From Bacteroidota bacterium (GTDB lineage Bacteria > Bacteroidota > Rhodothermia > Balneolales > HLUCCA01), in NCBI GenBank assembly GCA_003448835.1, contig DLXM01000158.1, positions 1 through 10,853 of the forward strand: DNA of 10,853 bases, in the 5' to 3' direction. Under the pieces are notes generated by a model. That model did not search any database. It was given only the letters and a program-made list of their open reading frames with translations, and was not told the DNA's origin. Positions 6,285 to 10,853 of the stretch are shown in pieces. Positions within the stretch are counted from its first letter, which is position 1; the number at the start of each line of letters is the position of its first letter. The translations under genes were made by a program, and so were the position numbers.

Positions 6285-7784
6285 ATGCCAGACAAACCAC
6301 ACGATTATTGCGGTATTTTCGGCGCATTTAATCATCCGGAAGCCGCAGTGCTTACCTATTACGGACTCCACGCCCTCCAACATCGTGGTCAAGAATCCGC
6401 AGGCATCGTTACCACTTATTTCGATGAAAAAAGAAACACTCAAATCATGCCAATGCATAAAGATTTTGGCCTCGTTCTGAATGTATTCGACGATAAATCG
6501 CTTTTTACAAATAAGCTACACGGTACCTCTGCAATTGGACATAACCGATATTCGACATCCGGATCTTCTAAAAATCCGATGAATATTCAGCCATTTCGGG
6601 TCCATTATCACGATGGAAATCTTGCCCTCGGACACAACGGAAATCTCACAAACGCTCGCGAATTGCGACAAAAATTCACGGAGGATGGTGTTCTGTTTCA
6701 GAGTACATCCGATACTGAGTTAATTCTACATCTGATTTCCAGAAGTAAAAAAACTGACCAGATTGATCAAATCGTGGATGCCGTTTCTCAGGTTACCGGC
6801 GCCTATTGCCTGGTAATTCTCACCGACGATAAACTCATCGCCGTTCGTGACCCCAATGGATTTCGTCCGCTGGCTCTAGGACGTAAAGACAACGGTTATT
6901 TTGTAGCAAGCGAAACTTGTGCTTTTGATATCGCTGATATCGAATATATTCGAGATGTAGAACCAGGCGAAATTCTGGTTATCGATCAAAATGGTGTAGA
7001 TTCTGGTGAATTAACATCACATTTTTTACCCCGACTTCCTCAGACCGAAACGAGTGGTTGTATCTTCGAATTCGTTTATTTCTCACGTCCGGACAGCAGG
7101 ATTTTCGGCGAGAACGTTGATAAAGTGCGCCGGAGAATTGGTCGACAGCTTGCAAAAGAACACCCGATCAGTAATTTTATAAAAAATTCAGGCGACAAAC
7201 AGCCGATCGTTATATCTGTGCCCGATTCCAGTAATACAGCCGCATTGGGCTACGCATGGGAGAGCCAGAAAAGTGGCGAAAATTGTCGCTTCGAGATCGG
7301 TCTGATCCGAAATCATTATGTGGGCAGAACCTTCATCTCACCGGGGCAAGAATCGCGAGAGATCAAAGTTCGAACCAAATTTAATACCGTTCGTGGCGTT
7401 CTCGAAGGACGTCCGGTTATCATCGTGGATGACTCTATTGTCCGTGGAACGACTTCACGCCACCTAGTTGAAATGATCCGAAAAGCGAATCCATCTGAAG
7501 TGCATTTTTTAGCAAGCTCGCCTCCAATTACAGAACCGTGTCATTATGGTATGGATTTTCCATCTCCACAAGAATTGATCGCAAACGTTTACGATCGGGA
7601 TGTGAACAAAATCGCTGAAAGTCTTGGTGTTGATTCTTTGCATTATTTGTCTCCTCACGGACTTGTTGAGGCAGTTAAATTAGCAAATCCATCCACCATG
7701 AATTATTGCACGGCATGTTTCACCGGTAACTATCCTGTCCCGGTTGAGTCCGGTGTTGAAAAAGAGGAAAACGAACTAACCTGA
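6285..7784 (+). CDS. purF: Amidophosphoribosyltransferase (PurF)
   Basis: 499 residues from the ATG at 6285. It catalyses the first committed step of purine synthesis, PRPP plus glutamine to 5-phosphoribosylamine. That start gives an 8-residue propeptide (MPDKPHDY) ahead of Cys9, which becomes the N-terminal nucleophile after removal. A frame extension to an ATG at 6207 adds 26 unrelated residues and is unlikely. The glutaminase domain (9 to about 230) has CGIFGAF, LQHRGQESAGI, HNRYST and GHNGNL. The phosphoribosyltransferase domain has the PRPP loop VIIVDDSIVRGTT (378-390). Cysteines at 259, 419, 475 and 478 (SGCIF, EPCHYG, CTAC) match in order and spacing the [4Fe-4S] ligands of the Bacillus subtilis enzyme, so it is probably the iron-sulfur type. 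Its TGA overlaps the engB ATG (TGATG). AMP/GMP feedback inhibition is known for the family. Confidence 0.96.
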   Translation: MPDKPHDYCGIFGAFNHPEAAVLTYYGLHALQHRGQESAGIVTTYFDEKRNTQIMPMHKDFGLVLNVFDDKSLFTNKLHGTSAIGHNRYSTSGSSKNPMNIQPFRVHYHDGNLALGHNGNLTNARELRQKFTEDGVLFQSTSDTELILHLISRSKKTDQIDQIVDAVSQVTGAYCLVILTDDKLIAVRDPNGFRPLALGRKDNGYFVASETCAFDIADIEYIRDVEPGEILVIDQNGVDSGELTSHFLPRLPQTETSGCIFEFVYFSRPDSRIFGENVDKVRRRIGRQLAKEHPISNFIKNSGDKQPIVISVPDSSNTAALGYAWESQKSGENCRFEIGLIRNHYVGRTFISPGQESREIKVRTKFNTVRGVLEGRPVIIVDDSIVRGTTSRHLVEMIRKANPSEVHFLASSPPITEPCHYGMDFPSPQELIANVYDRDVNKIAESLGVDSLHYLSPHGLVEAVKLANPSTMNYCTACFTGNYPVPVESGVEKEENELT

Positions 7785-8389
7785 TGATTCCTCAAAGTGC
7801 AACATTTATCCTCAGTGCTCCGACGTTCAACGACTGTCCGTCGGAAACCTTACCTGAAGTGTGCTTTGCCGGTCGATCCAATGTTGGGAAATCTTCAATG
7901 ATCAATGCCGTTGTGAACCGAAAAAAGCTGGTCAAAACCAGTAATATGCCTGGAAAAACACGCGGATTCAATTATTTCAAAATGGACGAAAAGTGGTTTT
8001 TGGTCGATTTACCCGGATATGGTTATGCCAAAGTTTCGAAAAGCGAGCGGGAAAAATGGGATAAAGAAGCTCAAAAATTCTACACCCAAAGAACCTCTCT
8101 TCGCCTTATATTATTGATAGTTGACTCACGTCACGATCCCGGTGTTTTAGATACCGATCAGATTTTTTGGCTGGCTGAGAATCAACTCCCATTTGCAATA
8201 TTGTTATCGAAGGCAGACAAATTGACGAATAATCAGAAGGTGGCAACATTGGCCAGAATGAAACGATTACTGAAGAATATGAATATCGAAACACCGATAA
8301 TTCTCACTTCAGCGGAGACAAAACAAGGAATCGAAGATGTTAGGGCATTGATAGACGATTTCATAAACGAAAACTACGACATATCATAA
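7784..8389 (+). CDS. engB: Ribosome biogenesis GTPase EngB (YsxC/YihA)
   Basis: 201 residues, the usual family length. Circularly ordered GTPase motifs are all present: G1 GRSNVGKSS (30-38), the switch I/G2 region KTRGFNYF (58-65), G3 DLPGYG (75-80), G4 SKADK (142-146; the family more often has TKxDK), and G5 TSAETKQGI (175-183). The family is TrmE-Era-EngA-EngB-Septin type and is required for large ribosomal subunit assembly and, in studied bacteria, usually essential. The start codon overlaps the purF stop by one base (TGATG), with AGAGGA about 14 nt upstream that may help re-initiation. serA follows after 13 nt. Nothing unusual in the protein. Confidence 0.96.
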   Translation: MIPQSATFILSAPTFNDCPSETLPEVCFAGRSNVGKSSMINAVVNRKKLVKTSNMPGKTRGFNYFKMDEKWFLVDLPGYGYAKVSKSEREKWDKEAQKFYTQRTSLRLILLIVDSRHDPGVLDTDQIFWLAENQLPFAILLSKADKLTNNQKVATLARMKRLLKNMNIETPIILTSAETKQGIEDVRALIDDFINENYDIS

Positions 8390-8402
8390 ATATTAGGGTA
8401 AA

Positions 8403-9995
8403 ATGGCTTACAAAGTACTATTGTTAGACGGTATTGAGTCCGTATGCAAAACAATTTTGAATGAACGCGGAATCGAAGCAGTTGAAGCTCCGAAGCTCGC
8501 CGGTGATGAATTGCTGGCAGCAATTAAAGACTACGATGGCATTGTTGTCCGTAGTGCGACCAAAGTAAATGAAACTCTGTTAAAAGCAGCTCCGAATCTA
8601 AAAGTTGTGGGACGCGCAGGAGTCGGGGTCGATAATATTGACATCCCAACGGCCACTAAAATGGGCGTTCTGGTGATGAATACTCCGGATGGAAATACGA
8701 TTTCGACCGCAGAACATGCCTGCGGACTCATTCTTTCCCTGGCCCGTAGCATTCCAAACGCTGTGAATTCGCTAAAAAATGGCGCCTGGGATCGTAAAAA
8801 ATACACAGGATCTGAACTGAGCGACAAAACTTTGGGTATCGTCGGACTCGGTAAAATTGGTTCCGGTGTGGCGACACGTATGATTGCATTCGGAATGAAT
8901 GTCATCGCATATGATCCATTCACAACCCACGAAAAAGCGCAGGAACTTGGAGTTCAGTTGGCCGATTTGGATGAAGTACTGGCAAAATCAGACTTTTTAA
9001 CGGTCCACACCCCACTTACTGAAAAAACTCGTGGAATGGTCTCTATTGCGAATGCAAGCAAACTCAAAAAAGGTGTCCGACTGGTCAACTGTGCTCGAGG
9101 CGGAATTTTTGAAGAAAATGATTTGGTGGAATTACTTGATTCCGGTATTGTTGGTGGAGTCGCGTTGGATGTGTACTCACAAGAGCCGCCTGATGAGAGC
9201 TTCGCTGCATTACTGAAACATCCAAAAGTGGTATGTACTCCGCACTTGGGAGCTTCAACCGAAGAAGCACAGGAAAAAGTTGCTGAGCAAATCGCAGCTC
9301 AGATTGCGGATACCCTCGAACTGAAAAGCTTCAAAGGGACACTGAATGGTAAAGCGATTGCACTAAGCACGAACAAAGAAGTCCAGCCTTACCTGCAATT
9401 AGCTGAAAAACTGGGCGATTTTGTCGCACAGGTTGTGCCGGATAACACTGACCAACTTGAAGTCGAGTATTACGGAAAATGTGCACAACACGCCGAAGTC
9501 CTAACCGATTCGATGCTCAAAGGATACCTCCGAAATTACTCAGACGAAGCAGTTAACCTGATTAACGCACGATACTTGGCCGATTTCCGTGGACTCAAAG
9601 TCAAAGAAGTTACCAGCAAAGAATCAAAAACTTACTCTGATCTGATTCGAATCAAAATTCAGGGAAAATCCAATTTCAAAGACTTTGCTGCAACGCAATT
9701 TGGTGACGGAGATTATCGCATCGTTGAAATCGATGGATTTGGTATCGAATTGAGTCTGGAAGGTATCGTTGTGCTGTACAAAAACATTGACAAACCGGGT
9801 ATGCTTGCAGCAGTAAGTTCAGCAATGGCAAATCGTGACATTAACATCGCCGCATTGAGCCTCGGAAGAAACACAAAAGGTTCAGAAGCAATTACAGCAT
9901 TCAGAGTTGACCGAAAACTCACAAAAGACGAACTTCAGGTAATCGACGATGTTGAAGGTGTTGATTTTGCACATTATATCGAAATGGCCGTATAA
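8403..9995 (+). CDS. serA: D-3-phosphoglycerate dehydrogenase (SerA), long form
   Basis: 530 residues, the long three-domain form also known from Mycobacterium and Bacillus. It oxidises 3-phosphoglycerate to 3-phosphohydroxypyruvate with NAD, the first step of serine synthesis. The catalytic and NAD domains cover about 1-305: GRAGVGVDNID (70-80), Rossmann GIVGLGKIG (145-153) with the NAD-ribose Asp171 in AYDPF, and the catalytic set Arg232 (CARGG), Glu261 (EPP) and His281 (TPHLGAS). An intervening substrate-binding (ASB-like) domain spans about 310-450, and a C-terminal ACT domain about 453-530 (VLYKNIDKPGMLAAVSS), usually the serine feedback site. GGG in TTAGGGTAAA lies just before the ATG. 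It lies 13 nt after engB and ends at a strong terminator, so it is likely the last gene of the purF unit. Serine-derived glycine and formyl groups feed the purine pathway begun by PurF. Confidence 0.96.
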   Translation: MAYKVLLLDGIESVCKTILNERGIEAVEAPKLAGDELLAAIKDYDGIVVRSATKVNETLLKAAPNLKVVGRAGVGVDNIDIPTATKMGVLVMNTPDGNTISTAEHACGLILSLARSIPNAVNSLKNGAWDRKKYTGSELSDKTLGIVGLGKIGSGVATRMIAFGMNVIAYDPFTTHEKAQELGVQLADLDEVLAKSDFLTVHTPLTEKTRGMVSIANASKLKKGVRLVNCARGGIFEENDLVELLDSGIVGGVALDVYSQEPPDESFAALLKHPKVVCTPHLGASTEEAQEKVAEQIAAQIADTLELKSFKGTLNGKAIALSTNKEVQPYLQLAEKLGDFVAQVVPDNTDQLEVEYYGKCAQHAEVLTDSMLKGYLRNYSDEAVNLINARYLADFRGLKVKEVTSKESKTYSDLIRIKIQGKSNFKDFAATQFGDGDYRIVEIDGFGIELSLEGIVVLYKNIDKPGMLAAVSSAMANRDINIAALSLGRNTKGSEAITAFRVDRKLTKDELQVIDDVEGVDFAHYIEMAV

Positions 9996-10013
9996 TACGG
10001 TCTGATTCTACAA

Positions 10014-10045
10014 AGGGAGGATCTATCGTCATCCTCCCTATTTTT
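10014..10045 (+). terminator. Intrinsic terminator after serA
   Basis: Perfect 9-bp arms AGGGAGGAT (10014-10022) and ATCCTCCCT (10031-10039), an 8-nt loop, then A and TTTTT (10041-10045). The G/C-rich stem and T-run 19 nt past the serA stop make a good plus-strand terminator. It separates serA from nagB, which should have its own promoter in the short remaining A/T-rich gap (10046-10088). Confidence 0.85.
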
Positions 10046-10088
10046 ATATCATCTACAGAAAAATAACTACAGTTAAATCAAAATTAAT

Positions 10089-10853
10089 ATGGCCTTAAAA
10101 GCGATTCAATCTGAAAAGACCATGTTCGAAAGAGTCCCTACCCTGACCTTTGAAAACGCAGGTGTAGCTTCAGTCGCCGTGGCACGTGAGATTGCCGATC
10201 TAATTAAACAACGCCAATCTGAAAATAAAAATGTCGTTTTAGGACTCGCAACCGGATCAACTCCGACCCGGGTCTATGATGAATTAGTACGTCTGCACAA
10301 ATCCGAAGGACTCAGTTTCAAAAACGTGATCACCTTCAACCTGGACGAATATTTTCCGATGCAGCCGGACTCCCTACAGAGTTATGTTCGGTTCATGGGC
10401 GAACAGCTTTTTGATCACATCGACATCCCGAAAGAGAACATCCACATCCCAAACGGAACACTGGAGCGTGAAGTTGTTTTCGAATATTGCCAGGATTACG
10501 AGCGAAAAATTGAAGAAGCCGGCGGACTCGACATCCAGATTTTAGGAATCGGCCGAACGGGTCACATTGGCTTTAACGAACCGGGTTCAACCAAAGATTC
10601 CCGTACACGCATGGTTACGCTCGATATTGTAACTCGTCGGGATGCATCCGGTGACTTTTTCGGGCTGGAAAATGTGCCAAGACGTGCTATCACGATGGGT
10701 GTCGGGACCATCATGAAAGCCAAAAAAATCATTTTGATGGCCTGGGGCGATGGAAAATCCGATATCATTCGAAAAACCGTCGAAGGTCCGATTTTAGATC
10801 AGGTTCCGGCTACTTTCTTGCAAGAGCATATCAATGTGCTTTTTGTACTGGAT
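10089..10853 (+). CDS. nagB: Glucosamine-6-phosphate deaminase (NagB), 3' end outside window
   Basis: 255 codons from ATG 10089 run uninterrupted to the window edge with no stop. The enzyme converts glucosamine 6-phosphate to fructose 6-phosphate and ammonia. Visible: LGLATGSTPT (51-60) for phosphate binding, FNLDEYFP (83-90) with the catalytic-base Asp86, SYVRFM (98-103), ILGIGRTGHIGFNEPGS (151-167) with His159 and Glu164, and AITMGVGTIMKAKK (200-213). In E. coli the active-site block reads with Asp two residues before His (Asp141); here that position is Thr157. From memory this is usual for the long Bacteroidota form, which carries an extra C-terminal PIG-L-like deacetylase domain and totals about 640 residues; whether that domain is present cannot be seen. 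No Shine-Dalgarno is visible before the ATG. Separated from serA by a terminator. Confidence 0.94.
   Translation, partial: MALKAIQSEKTMFERVPTLTFENAGVASVAVAREIADLIKQRQSENKNVVLGLATGSTPTRVYDELVRLHKSEGLSFKNVITFNLDEYFPMQPDSLQSYVRFMGEQLFDHIDIPKENIHIPNGTLEREVVFEYCQDYERKIEEAGGLDIQILGIGRTGHIGFNEPGSTKDSRTRMVTLDIVTRRDASGDFFGLENVPRRAITMGVGTIMKAKKIILMAWGDGKSDIIRKTVEGPILDQVPATFLQEHINVLFVLD

Noticed and set aside
8531..8923. 130-codon open frame on the minus strand inside serA
   Set aside because: Lies fully opposite a confident serA reading frame, has no recognisable motif, and is explained by codon bias of serA.
9988..10000. Palindrome CCGTAT-A-ATACGG around the serA stop codon
   Set aside because: A one-base loop cannot form a hairpin, and no T-run follows; the real terminator is 14 nt further on.

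Overview
The window (10,853 bp, low to moderate GC) looks like chromosomal DNA of a member of the Bacteroidota or a close relative such as Balneolota/Rhodothermota. This rests on gene styles recalled from that group: a cytosolic-looking SH3+NlpC/P60 protein, a stand-alone HNH protein of about 168 aa, a DUF6695-like protein, a histidine kinase with a HELQT-type H box, a NagB with GIGRTGHIGFNEP instead of the enterobacterial motif, and A/T-rich leaders with few clear Shine-Dalgarno sites. The phylum assignment is inference. No tRNA, rRNA, CRISPR, insertion sequence or phage gene was seen.

Layout. (1) 1-1358, plus strand: an NlpC/P60 peptidase whose frame is open at the left window edge, then an HNH endonuclease-family protein. 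(2) 1359-1479: a convergent junction with two hairpins; the first, read on the minus strand, is followed by eight T and is a good intrinsic terminator. (3) 4001-1480, minus strand: a tight three-gene unit of a PLP-dependent cysteine synthase/cystathionine beta-synthase-like enzyme, a DUF6695-like protein with a possible permuted papain-like His/Cys pair, and PanD aspartate 1-decarboxylase. The first junction reads TGAAATG and the second overlaps by 26 bp, so coupled expression is likely. (4) 6090-4145, minus strand: an OmpR-type response regulator and its histidine kinase, overlapping by ATGA. (5) 6091-6284: a divergent intergenic region with an inverted repeat. (6) 6285-9995, plus strand: purF, engB (ysxC) and serA, closely packed, closed by an intrinsic terminator at 10014-10045. 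(7) 10089 to the right edge: the first 255 codons of a nagB-type glucosamine-6-phosphate deaminase, cut off by the window.

How the genes may work together. PanD makes beta-alanine and the PLP enzyme belongs to the cysteine/cystathionine-forming family. Beta-alanine and cysteine are both building blocks of the pantetheine arm of coenzyme A, so the minus-strand unit may supply CoA precursors, with the DUF6695-like protein as the unexplained partner. This is a hypothesis. PurF (first committed step of purine synthesis) and SerA (serine, hence glycine and one-carbon units for purines) are also metabolically linked, while EngB between them is a ribosome-assembly GTPase. The most unusual parts are the PLP enzyme/DUF6695/PanD unit and the altered H box (QTQ for QTP) of the histidine kinase. 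Most of the rest is ordinary housekeeping sequence.
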